From CBDFLD01 sp965249005 (GTDB lineage Bacteria; Acidobacteriota; UBA6911): 64,000 bases of DNA. Positions within the stretch are counted from its first letter, which is position 1; every line of letters starts with the position of its first letter. A model generated the notes under the pieces. That model worked only from the letters and a program-made list of their open reading frames with translations. It had not been told where the DNA came from and did not search any database. Made by a program: the position numbers and the translations under genes. The stretch lies in NCBI GenBank assembly GCA_965249005.1, contig CBDFLD010000020.1:558001-622000 (forward strand), given 5' to 3'. Of the stretch, positions 53,093 to 61,764 are shown one piece after another.

Positions 53093-53113
53093 GCCGCTCA
53101 GGGAGTGAGCGGC
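53093..53113. repeat. Hairpin repeat, CTAC-tailed family
   Basis: Perfect arms GCCGCTCA and TGAGCGGC around GGGAG, followed by CTACTGCG. It borders the sulfatase stop codon at 53114. Confidence 0.7.
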
Positions 53114-54517
53114 CTACTGCGTCAGGGTCCTGGGATTTGGCGCAATGGCGGCGGGCCGGGTGTTTTGGCCTAGTGCGCCGGTGGTGTCGTCGCCGAGGTC
53201 GAAGCGGGCTTCTTCCAGGAGTTTCTTTAGCTTCGCCGGGATTGTCGGATTTTCGGCCGCAAGGTTCTCTCGTTCCGGAAACTGGTCGCGCAGATCGTAG
53301 AGTACCGAATCTGATTCGTTCACGGATCTGGAACGGCGCAGCTTCCACTGGCCTGACCGGACCGCTTCGAGAAATCCTCCTCGATAGTAATAAAAGCGAT
53401 CGTGCGGTGTCTTTGCTCCGGCCTCACCGGCCAGCAGGGCGCCCACATCCTTTCCATCGATGAACCGGTCCTGAGGAATCGACGCCCCGGCCAAGCGTGC
53501 AAGGGTAGGATAGAAATCCATCGACGTCACCATCTCCGAGCACACCGCGCCGGCGGGAACTCGACCCGGCCAGCGAATCAAACAAGGCACCCTCATTCCT
53601 CCCTCGTAGGTGCTCCCCTTGTAGCCTCGCAATGGGGCATTGCTGCCGCCCCATTGCATCGAGGTGCCGTTGTCGGAAAGAAAGACGATCATGGTCTGCT
53701 CGTCGATTCCTAGTTCCTTGGCTGTCGCGATGATTTGTCCCACGGACCAGTCCAGCTCTTCTATGGTGTCTCCATATAACCCGTTGGCGCTCTTGCCGAG
53801 AAAAGCTTCGCTGGCAAAGACCGGCATGTGCGGCATGGGGTGGGGCAGGTACAGGAGAAACGGTTCGTTGCGGTGCCGGCGCATGAACTGGATCGACTCC
53901 TCGGTGAAGCGCTTCGTGAGCAGGGATTGATCCGGATCCATTTCCACGACATCCTCGTTGCGGAGCAGGGGAAGCGGGGGAAAGTCGCGTTCGCCGAAAC
54001 CTGCGCCAAGATTGTTGGAGAAGGGAATGCCGAAAAACTGATCGAAGCCCTGGCGCGTTGGAAGGAACTCCGGCTGATCTCCGAGATGCCATTTCCCGAC
54101 GATGGCCGTGGCGTAGCCTCGTTGCTTCAGGAGCTCTGCGATCGTGATCTCGCTCGGGTTCCGGCCCCGGTCGTCGCCGGGGTAGAGGACGCGGGCTCCG
54201 GCGCTGTTTTCATGAAGCCCGACCCGGCGCGGGTAGCATCCTGTCATCAGTGAAGCTCGCGAAGGCGTGCAAAGCCCGCTGGTGACATAGAAATCCGTGA
54301 ACTTCATTCCTTCCGCGGCCATCCGGTCCAGATGCGGGGTTCGATTCTTCTTCGAACCATACGGACCGATGTCTCCGTATCCCAGATCATCGCAAAAGAT
54401 GATCACGAAGTTGGGTGGCCGCTTGGGCCGTTGCTGGCGCACATGTCCGTGGGACACGCCCGAGAGCAGCGCCAACAACAACGCGATTTCCTGCCAGCAG
54501 ACTCTCCTGAATCCCAA
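53114..54517 (-). CDS. Sulfatase, secreted (arylsulfatase A-like)
   Basis: A 467-residue sulfatase with a signal peptide (ALLLALLSGVSHG). Metal pair in FVIIFCDDLGYGD, formylglycine site LCTPSR (Cys83 to Arg87), AIVGKWHLGD, HPMPHMPVFAS, DGKDVG region and VFLSDNGTSMQWGG. It is intact and clearly paralogous to the frameshifted gene at 27429. No lipobox is evident. Its 3' end borders a hairpin repeat. The start ATG 54517 overlaps the antisense upstream region of the dehydratase gene at 54611, so the two are divergent with about 93 bp between starts. Confidence 0.92.
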   Translation of the reverse strand: MGFRRVCWQEIALLLALLSGVSHGHVRQQRPKRPPNFVIIFCDDLGYGDIGPYGSKKNRTPHLDRMAAEGMKFTDFYVTSGLCTPSRASLMTGCYPRRVGLHENSAGARVLYPGDDRGRNPSEITIAELLKQRGYATAIVGKWHLGDQPEFLPTRQGFDQFFGIPFSNNLGAGFGERDFPPLPLLRNEDVVEMDPDQSLLTKRFTEESIQFMRRHRNEPFLLYLPHPMPHMPVFASEAFLGKSANGLYGDTIEELDWSVGQIIATAKELGIDEQTMIVFLSDNGTSMQWGGSNAPLRGYKGSTYEGGMRVPCLIRWPGRVPAGAVCSEMVTSMDFYPTLARLAGASIPQDRFIDGKDVGALLAGEAGAKTPHDRFYYYRGGFLEAVRSGQWKLRRSRSVNESDSVLYDLRDQFPERENLAAENPTIPAKLKKLLEEARFDLGDDTTGALGQNTRPAAIAPNPRTLTQ

Positions 54518-54610
54518 ACCAGGCCTTTCCGACTTATCAAATGTGACTTACCGACGGGTTGGTATATCCTAAGCGCTCCCGTTCGTAAATACGATAGCGA
54601 GGACATAGCC

Positions 54611-55840
54611 ATGAACAGACGAGAGTTTTTCAAGGCCACGGGCTGCGCGCTTGCCGGCGCTCCTTTTTGGATGGGTATTCTTCCCGAGCATCTCTGGGGA
54701 AAGATACCGTCCGGGCTCAAGATCACCGGGCTCACGACGATGATCGTCGAGGACGAGGTCTACCTGAAAGTCCTGACAAACCAGGGTGTGGTTGGTGAAG
54801 GCCACACCACGGTCCATCGCAAGTCACCGACCTGTCAGGCGGCCCTGCTCGACCTCGAGCGGGTGCTGATCGGAAAGGATCCGACCCGAATCGAGTTTCT
54901 CTGGCAAGCGATGTACCGATGGCCCCGCTGGCGCGGCGGTCCGGTTCTGAACGCCGCCATCAGCGGCGTCGATCTGGCGCTCTGGGATATTCTCGGCAAG
55001 CTGCTCGATGCGCCGATATGGCAGCTTCTCGGCGGCGCGGCGCGGGAACGCATCCGTCTCTACGCACACGGAAGCGGCAAGACCGCGGTTCGGCGGGTGA
55101 AGGAGCTGGGCTATACGGCGATAAAGACGACGCCGCGGGTCGACGACTTCGTCGACGGGCGCCGGGTGATCCGGAGGCCGTGGAACCTCAAGCGCGCGGT
55201 CAAGCAGATCGAGGATATGCGCATCGAGGCGGGCGACGATTTCGACATCCTGATCGACGCCCACGGTCTGTTGACCCCGACGATGGCGCTCGAGTATGCC
55301 AAGGCGATCGAGCCCTACCGGGTGATGTTTCTCGAGGAGCCGATTCAGCTCGAGGGAAACGACGCGCTGGAGTGGCTGGGACGTCAGACCACCGTTCCGC
55401 TGGCGACCGGCGAGCGGCACACGACGAAGTGGATGTTCGAGGACATCATCGCGCGACATCTCGTGAGCTATGTCCAGCCGGATGTGATCCAGTGTGGCGG
55501 CATCACCGAGATTCGAAAGATCGCCGCCATGGCCGAGGCGCAGTTCATCGAGGTTGCGCCGCACTGTCCGGGGAGTTTATCGACGGGACTCGGTCTGGCT
55601 TCGCTTCACGTCGACGCGTCCACTCCGGCCTGCGTGATCCAGGAGTCGCGCCCGCAGCCGACCGGATGGCAGCTCGACATGTTCAACGGCCGGACGGTGA
55701 AGATTACCGACGGGTACGCTGCGCTGCCCCAGTGGCCCGGGCTCGGGTTGAAGCTCAACGAGGAGGAGGCGAAGAAGCACCCGCACGCGAATCCGAACAA
55801 TGAGATCTACTTCGAGGACGGGTCGGTGGCGGATTATTGA
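54611..55840 (+). CDS. Enolase-superfamily dehydratase, Tat-signal type
   Basis: A 409-residue mandelate racemase/muconate-lactonizing type protein. Start ATG 54611 opens a twin-arginine signal (NRREFFKATGCALAG). The N-terminal capping domain is followed by the barrel. Metal ligands and acid/base residues are those of the galactonate/mannonate dehydratase branch: ILIDAHGLL (Asp and His, D-x-H), FLEEPIQ (Glu), TGERHTTKW (Glu) and VAPHCPGSL (His). The Lys segment TAIKTTPR fits too. It dehydrates a sugar acid. An exported member is unusual, since most are cytosolic. Overlaps the convergent broken gene by 7 bp. Confidence 0.88.
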   Translation: MNRREFFKATGCALAGAPFWMGILPEHLWGKIPSGLKITGLTTMIVEDEVYLKVLTNQGVVGEGHTTVHRKSPTCQAALLDLERVLIGKDPTRIEFLWQAMYRWPRWRGGPVLNAAISGVDLALWDILGKLLDAPIWQLLGGAARERIRLYAHGSGKTAVRRVKELGYTAIKTTPRVDDFVDGRRVIRRPWNLKRAVKQIEDMRIEAGDDFDILIDAHGLLTPTMALEYAKAIEPYRVMFLEEPIQLEGNDALEWLGRQTTVPLATGERHTTKWMFEDIIARHLVSYVQPDVIQCGGITEIRKIAAMAEAQFIEVAPHCPGSLSTGLGLASLHVDASTPACVIQESRPQPTGWQLDMFNGRTVKITDGYAALPQWPGLGLKLNEEEAKKHPHANPNNEIYFEDGSVADY

Positions 55841-56887
55841 AGATATCGCGCGCGGAGGCGGGTCAGGTTGTCGTGTCTCAGGGCTTTGCGGCGGGCCTCG
55901 ACGTCGATGCCATAAATGCGGGCTGCGTTGAGGCCGAAGATCTGGGCTCTCATCTTGTTTGTGATCTTGGGATAGCCGAACTTTTCGCAAAGCTCGTCTG
56001 AAATCTGGAAGCGTTCCAGGATGCCGATCATCCAGCCCGGTGCCCCCGACCACAGGGCGTCACTCGCCCAGACCACGTGATCCGACCCAAAGACTTTCAA
56101 TGCTCTGCCGATCAGGTGCATGGCTAGCTCTGGGTGAGAGATGGCGGTCTGACAAAAGATAGAGCCGATCTCGCAATAGATGTTGTCGATCTCGGGATGC
56201 CGGGCTTTGATCTGCATCAGCTCGTCGTGCCCGGCGATACGCCCCGTCTCGGGATCGAAAAAGTCAGGATGGCGGAACTCGGCCTCTGCAGGGCCATGCT
56301 TCAAAGCGGAGTCGTTCCATCTGTTCCGACAACCGCGTCCAGTCCGCCGCCCCGTCGGCGTTGCGGAAGTGGTTCGGGGCGCAGTTCCCTTGACACAAGG
56401 CTCGCCCGGATCCTGCCAGCTCGTTCAGATCCTGCTTGCGCCTTGCCAAAAGCCAGCTGGGCAGAACTGCAAACCCGGGGGTTCGCTTCTTACCTTGCAG
56501 AATTCGTCCCGCTGTGTCCCGCTGGCGTTCCACCGACGGAATACCGGAAAGTACGACCATGTTTGTGTTGGCGCGGACAAACATTCCGAGAACAAAGTTG
56601 GCGAAGCTGTAGTGGGTCGGGTCGTCCTTCAGACTCAGCCCCAGATTCTTGAAGAACGCGAGCTGCCGAAGCTCGATGGTCGGGATGCTGCTGAAGTGGG
56701 TTCGGCCATCCAGGACGAAATAGTCATTCGAGGGCCAGCGGTTCGAGGCCGCCGTCTCGGTAGGCTCCGCCTCCCAGTAGGGTTTCCCATACGCAGGGTT
56801 GCACGCCAGCAGCCCTGACAGTCCTGCCTGCAACCCGATGAAGGAACGAAGGAAGGCGCGACGCGTCGACCACATGGACTCACTCAC
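55834..56887 (-). pseudogene. Amidohydrolase_2-type protein, broken by deletion and frameshift
   Basis: The 5' part (start GTG 56887, Tat-like WSTRRAFLRSFIGLQAG) reads through FVLDGRTHFSSIPTIELRQL, FAVLPSWLLARRKQDLNELAG and LCQGNCAPNHF. The frame then fails near 56308-56318. A second frame continues ALKHGPAEAEFRHPDFFDPETG, NIYCEIGSIFCQTAISHPE and VFGSDHVVWASDALWSGAP up to the stop at 55834. From memory of the family, a middle block with the metal-site Trp-Lys-Cys and His-Lys motifs appears to be missing there, so this is likely deletion plus frameshift. The 5' end overlaps the GH43-like gene by four bases. Confidence 0.72.
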
Positions 56888-57918
56888 TCTGCTGTCTTTC
56901 CTCCCCCTTCTACCCACTGGAGCCGCGCCATTCGAATTCCCTGCAGATCCGGCAGCAGGGCCGCGACATACCATTGGTCTCCGTGCCGGATGATCTCCGG
57001 AGCCGCCACCGGCAACTCGCCTACCAGGAAGCCTTCGTCTTCATCGATACCAAAGTAGGCCGGATCCCGCGACCGGTAGACGCGCGTCTCCGGCTCATCC
57101 GCATACACCTGGGTCGTGAACAAGTAGTAGTAGTCCGATTCCTCGTGATAGACAACGAAAGGACACTCCGCCGTGCCGCTGGTATTGCCCGCCGATCCGC
57201 CGTGCCGCACCTGGACGCTATCGCTCCACTCGCGCAGGTCGACCGACGTGCGCAGGTACACGCTTTCCTTGTTGTTTTTCGTGTTGTCGCCGTCGACTTC
57301 GGGATGGGCCGTGTAGTAACAATAAAACAGATCGCCCCCCTGCAACACCATCGGGTCGCGGGCGTGAGTGGGAACATAGGTTCCGGAGCGCGGCTCATGA
57401 ATGCCCATGGGCTCGGCAAACATGCCCGAGCCGTGCGCCATGGCTTCCCGCTGGAAAGCCTTTCCATCCCTGCTGGTCGCAAGTGCGATGTAGAAGCCGG
57501 AACCGTAGAACATGTAATAGAGGTCCTCGAACCTCAGCACGAAAGGAGCTTGAAGCCCGCCGATCAGCTCTTCGTGGGCGGGGTCCGCCTCCATTGCAAT
57601 CCCTATGGGGTTCCAGTCGGGTTGCTCCAGCCCGCTCCCTTCCCACCAGTAGAGCAGCCGCGTCCACCCCTCACTCTTGGTGTAGCGGATGCAAGACCAG
57701 AGTTGCCATCTTCCGTCGTCGGCCTGCCAGACGCCGAAATCAACCGGCTGTTGACCCGGATCCGTCAACCGTCCGAGATCCGGATTCCCCGCAATCTTCC
57801 ACCACGGCTCCACGATCTTGGGAAGCAAGATCGTGGTCTCCACAGTATCCGTGCAGGAGGTCGTCCATCCAGCAAACAGGAAACAGAAAACAAAAAGGCA
57901 CATCCAACGTACAGTCAT
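56884..57918 (-). CDS. GH43/GH32-like five-bladed propeller lipoprotein
   Basis: A 344-residue protein with a lipobox-like WTTSC (about residue 22). The fold is a five-bladed propeller of glycosidases: DFGVWQADDGRWQLWSCIR, ELIGGLQAPFVLRFEDLYYMFYGSG, TSRDGKAFQ, HARDPMVLQGGDLFYCYYTAHP, and ECPFVVYHEESDYYYLFTTQVY. Catalytic Asp and Glu candidates lie in the ends of blades (DFGVWQ, APFVLR, ECPFVV), but the family's exact triad is not certain here. Third gene of the minus-strand operon, 11 bp after the heparinase-like gene; overlaps the next gene by GTGA. Confidence 0.75.
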   Translation of the reverse strand: MTVRWMCLFVFCFLFAGWTTSCTDTVETTILLPKIVEPWWKIAGNPDLGRLTDPGQQPVDFGVWQADDGRWQLWSCIRYTKSEGWTRLLYWWEGSGLEQPDWNPIGIAMEADPAHEELIGGLQAPFVLRFEDLYYMFYGSGFYIALATSRDGKAFQREAMAHGSGMFAEPMGIHEPRSGTYVPTHARDPMVLQGGDLFYCYYTAHPEVDGDNTKNNKESVYLRTSVDLREWSDSVQVRHGGSAGNTSGTAECPFVVYHEESDYYYLFTTQVYADEPETRVYRSRDPAYFGIDEDEGFLVGELPVAAPEIIRHGDQWYVAALLPDLQGIRMARLQWVEGGGKTAE

Positions 57919-57929
57919 GCACACGCCTT

Positions 57930-59885
57930 CTAGTTCGCATCGTCCAGGCTATAACCAACCGGAATACGCTCAGCGCCGATTCGAACTTCCAGCTTCACTT
58001 CCGATGCCCCCACCGGTGGGTCTCCAACGACCGTCACCTCTGCTGCAGGCATCGGACCCACGTACGGGTAGAGCAAGGTCACGAAACGAACGCCGGGTCG
58101 GGAGCTCGTCTTGTTGACCCGGTACCGGAAGGCCGGACGAGGCTCCTTCGAACCGTACTTGAAGGACACACGGCCTTCTTCCATCTCGAGCGACATGCCG
58201 GGTTGGGGAAGCGCGCGGACCAGAAGATTGGCACCCTCGCTGAAATCGGTTCGAACCATGAACTGATCCTCGCGGACCTGCGGCTCTCCGGGAGCCAGCT
58301 GAAAGTGAAGATCCACGTTCCCCTGCCCCGTGCCGATTGCTTCGTCCACCAGGATGAAGAACTTCTTCCGGACGAAAAAGACAGCACGGCGGTGTTTCAA
58401 ATCCGGATAGCTCTGGTTTTCCACTACCAGCGTGTCCAGATCCGATCCGGGTTTCCATTGCAGAAGGCTGGCGGCGTAGGCGGAGTCTTTCCCGTCGAGT
58501 GTGATGGTCTGATGCACCTTGGTCTGCCGGAACCATTCCCGGCCTTCCGCATGGTAGATGTAGCAGCCCGAATCCGGCATCAGGTACCTTCTGTAGGCAA
58601 AGAGCTCGAATGTGGCGTTGTCCGGCTGGGAATGCCAGAAGCCATCCCGGCCGCACTTCATGATGAAGTGAACGGCGTCGGCGTCCCAGCCGCTGCGCAG
58701 CGAATAGATCCCGGCATCGGGAAGCGGAAACGCCGTGGGCGGCGTGGGGCCCTTGCCGTGTGCCAGAAACTGAAGGGTCGGGTTGTCGGGAAACTCCTTG
58801 GTTCCTCTGCTGACATAGTCACGAACCGCGTCGGGCTTGTCGTCGCCGAACATGCTCATCTTTCCGTTGGGATGGGCGCACCGGCCCAGGACCTCGTACA
58901 TCTTCTCCACGGTCTTGGGATAGCTATCCGGAAACAGTGACTCGAGTCCGTTGAGTCGCGCAAGCTCGTACGTTCGCCAGAGCCAGCGGATCACTCCCTG
59001 ATGGTAGTTGAAGCACATCTCGTACTGCATCCCGTCCGGCAGAATCTCCACCTGGATTTCCTCGACCAATTTGCCGATTCCTCTGCGGCGCCAAACAGGT
59101 GCATCTCTGAATTCGGGAAAGAGCACGGCAATGAAGGCCATACCCTCCGCTTCCATCAGAGCGTGATTCTTGATACTGAAGGGACGGTTCTGCAAAAAGT
59201 CGGCATGATCGTAAAAGGAGTTCAGATGCTGGACCAGCAACTCGGGTGTGTAGTGTGGTGAGTCCAGAAAATAAAAGAACTGGGCGGTCCAGTTGTAGCC
59301 CCGAATTCCTACCTGCAGCATTTTCCAGGCTTGCGTATCCGTCCGGTTGGGCGGGACTTTCTCTATCCAATCCGCCAGTTGACGTGCATACGCCTCCGGG
59401 TATTTCTCGTCTCCATTGTGCCAGTAGGCTCGACCCATCGCCGTCCAGGCGACATGCCGGTGGAGCTGCGCGATCCACTGGGTATCGTTGTTCGGACTCT
59501 GGTTCGTGAACCAGTCGATCTCCGATCCGAAATCGTGACGCGGATAGTTCAGAGACGCCACCAGAACATTGCGTGCGGCATCGTCGGCAATCTCCAGAAT
59601 GAATGGGGACGCCAGCTTGCCCCGCATCTGCTCCCGTTCCCCGACAGCAATGTAAGGATGATCCCCGATCGCTTCCGAGAAGACGGGGACAATCCCGCTT
59701 CGGAGTCGGTAGTAGTCGAGCAAGGCGGCTGCAGCATCCGGATCCTGTGCACCCCGGACTTGCTCCAAACCAGGGCGGTCCAAATCGAGGCGCGAAGCCA
59801 GTAGCTCCCAGTCCTTTTCCGCCGCCTCGGCGGAAAAGGACAGAATGAATAAAATGCCTGGCAGAACACAACGAAGCTTCATCAT
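57930..59885 (-). CDS. Heparinase II/III-like polysaccharide lyase, secreted
   Basis: A 651-residue exported lyase. Signal peptide about residues 1-21 (KLRCVLPGILFILSFSAEA). N-terminal alpha/alpha toroid (residues about 60-350) includes NYPRHDFGSEIDWFTNQSPN, HRHVAWTAMGRAYWHNG and FSIKNHALMEAEGMAFIAVLFP, where Asn-His-Ala-Leu-Met-Glu is the diagnostic block. The heparinase II/III beta-sheet domain (about 400-640) contains DGFWHSQPDNATFELFAYRRYLMPDSG with candidate Tyr-His. Lyases of this group cut heparin, alginate or other uronates. It follows the ribulokinase gene by 24 bp. Confidence 0.88.
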   Translation of the reverse strand: MMKLRCVLPGILFILSFSAEAAEKDWELLASRLDLDRPGLEQVRGAQDPDAAAALLDYYRLRSGIVPVFSEAIGDHPYIAVGEREQMRGKLASPFILEIADDAARNVLVASLNYPRHDFGSEIDWFTNQSPNNDTQWIAQLHRHVAWTAMGRAYWHNGDEKYPEAYARQLADWIEKVPPNRTDTQAWKMLQVGIRGYNWTAQFFYFLDSPHYTPELLVQHLNSFYDHADFLQNRPFSIKNHALMEAEGMAFIAVLFPEFRDAPVWRRRGIGKLVEEIQVEILPDGMQYEMCFNYHQGVIRWLWRTYELARLNGLESLFPDSYPKTVEKMYEVLGRCAHPNGKMSMFGDDKPDAVRDYVSRGTKEFPDNPTLQFLAHGKGPTPPTAFPLPDAGIYSLRSGWDADAVHFIMKCGRDGFWHSQPDNATFELFAYRRYLMPDSGCYIYHAEGREWFRQTKVHQTITLDGKDSAYAASLLQWKPGSDLDTLVVENQSYPDLKHRRAVFFVRKKFFILVDEAIGTGQGNVDLHFQLAPGEPQVREDQFMVRTDFSEGANLLVRALPQPGMSLEMEEGRVSFKYGSKEPRPAFRYRVNKTSSRPGVRFVTLLYPYVGPMPAAEVTVVGDPPVGASEVKLEVRIGAERIPVGYSLDDAN

Positions 59886-59909
59886 GCCCCTTTCTGTCTC
59901 CCCAAGAAT

Positions 59910-61613
59910 CTAGCTGGGCACCCGGACCTTGGTTCGGATTTCGATCAGCTCCTTCATCACACAAGCCAGATTGCCGTTCCACTCCGTTGTGCCAAAGGCA
60001 TCGTGCAACTCCCGATAGAGGGAAAACAACCGGCGATAAACGCCGTGGGCCGTGGCATCGGGCCGGTGAACCACTTCCTTGACGCCGGTCATCTTTTCCG
60101 CGGCCCGAGCAAAGCTGTCGTAGCCGCCGGCTTTTGATCCCGCAACCACGGCCCCGCACATCGCGGCGCCGAGGGCACAGGTTTGAGGAGACCGGGAGAC
60201 TTTCATGGCACGCCCCGTGACGTCGGCATAGATCTGCATGACCAGCGGATTCTTCTCGGCGATTCCTCCGCAGTTGATGATCTCCTGCACCTTGACTCCA
60301 TATTCCTCGATGCGCTCGATGATGACCAGCGCTCCGAAGGCCGTGGCTTCAATGAGCGCGCGGTAGACCTCTTCCGGCCGAGTCTGCAGCGTCTGGCCCA
60401 TGATCAGTCCAGAAAGCCGCTGATCGACCAAAACCGTTCGGTTTCCGTTGTTCCAGTCGAGCGCCAAAAGGCCCGATTCCCCCGGGAGGAGCATGCCGGC
60501 CTTCTCGGTCAGATCTTCGTGCAGCCCGGACTCGCCCTTGCCGTGCAACAGCACGTCCACAAACCAATGGAAAATGTCCCCGACCGCTGATTGTCCGGCC
60601 TCCAGGCCGTGACATCCGGGAAGGATGGACCCGGGAACAATACCGCACAGCCCGGGAATGTCGGGGATCTCCTCCTCTAGCGGCCACACCATCATGTCGC
60701 AGGTAGAGGTCCCGATGATCTTGACCAGCGTCCCCGGTCGGATTCCACTCCCCACCGCTCCGAGATGCGCATCGATGGCGCCTACCGCGACGGGGATGCC
60801 GGCCGGCAAACCAAGTTGCGATGCCCAGCGTGATGACAGGGGCCCGGCCGCGTGTTCTACGGTATAGGCTTCGTTGGGCAGGCGTTCCCGAAGCGTACCG
60901 AGCTCCGGGGCTCGGCCAGCGAGAAAATCTTTCGATGGATAGCCTCCCCAGCTGGGATGAAACATGCCTTTATGGCCTGCGGCGCAGATCCCGATGCGAG
61001 TCTTGGCTGGGTGCTCTGTCTCGGTCAGGAGCGCCGGGATCCAGTCCGCGATCTCGATCCAGCGGAAGGCCGCCCGGAATACATCCGGCGCCACGTTGAG
61101 ACAGTGCCAGGCCTTCGCGAAGAACCATTCCGAGGAATAGGTGCCGCCGCATTTGGCCAGATACTCCGGATGCTCCGTCTCGGCGGAGCGGGTGATCTCG
61201 GAGGCCTCCCTGGTGGAGGTATGGTCTTTCCAAAGCCACGCCATCGCGTTCGGGTTGTCGGTGAATTTTTCCTGGAAGGCCAGTGGCTGGCCAGAATCGT
61301 CAACGGGCATCGGGGTCGAGCCGGTGGCATCGACGCCTATCCCGATCACAGCGCTGGGAGAAAACTCCGAATCTTGCTCCGCTGCGCGGGCGAGTGCTTC
61401 CGGAACCGATTTCTTCAGTCCCGTTACATAGTCACCGGGATGCTGACGCGCCAGGTCCGGGTTTTGCGCGTCGAGAATGATGCCGTCCTCACCATGGGCA
61501 TAGTTGTAGACCGCAGTTCCGATCTCGGCCCCATCGGAGACTCTCACCACGCGACAGCGCACGGAATTCGTTCCGAAGTCCAACCCGATCGAATACTTTT
61601 CTGACTTACTCAC
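59910..61613 (-). CDS. araB: Ribulokinase (FGGY family)
   Basis: A 567-residue AraB-type kinase that phosphorylates L-ribulose. Phosphate-1 loop SIGLDFGTNSVRCRVV at the N-terminus, VIGIGVDATGSTPMPVDDSG, KFTDNPNAMAWLWKDHTSTREA and the second ATP block VGAIDAHLGAVGSGI, GTSTCDMMV. The GCAAGHKGMFH and FGALVIIERIEEYG segments and length match ribulokinase more than xylulokinase. First gene of a minus-strand run. A 24-bp gap to the lyase gene suggests co-transcription. Start ATG 61613. Confidence 0.92.
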   Translation of the reverse strand: MSKSEKYSIGLDFGTNSVRCRVVRVSDGAEIGTAVYNYAHGEDGIILDAQNPDLARQHPGDYVTGLKKSVPEALARAAEQDSEFSPSAVIGIGVDATGSTPMPVDDSGQPLAFQEKFTDNPNAMAWLWKDHTSTREASEITRSAETEHPEYLAKCGGTYSSEWFFAKAWHCLNVAPDVFRAAFRWIEIADWIPALLTETEHPAKTRIGICAAGHKGMFHPSWGGYPSKDFLAGRAPELGTLRERLPNEAYTVEHAAGPLSSRWASQLGLPAGIPVAVGAIDAHLGAVGSGIRPGTLVKIIGTSTCDMMVWPLEEEIPDIPGLCGIVPGSILPGCHGLEAGQSAVGDIFHWFVDVLLHGKGESGLHEDLTEKAGMLLPGESGLLALDWNNGNRTVLVDQRLSGLIMGQTLQTRPEEVYRALIEATAFGALVIIERIEEYGVKVQEIINCGGIAEKNPLVMQIYADVTGRAMKVSRSPQTCALGAAMCGAVVAGSKAGGYDSFARAAEKMTGVKEVVHRPDATAHGVYRRLFSLYRELHDAFGTTEWNGNLACVMKELIEIRTKVRVPS

Positions 61614-61764
61614 CCAGTATCCCCCTAGCTCCTGTTTGCCGGAATCAATTAACGACTATTGTACTATGAGACGCTACCGGTGGCATCCTGCGGGTGAACT
61701 AACTAAACTAGCGCAGACACCAACACTACGATCGGAAGATGGACCGTCTTGCGGAGATTCCCCT

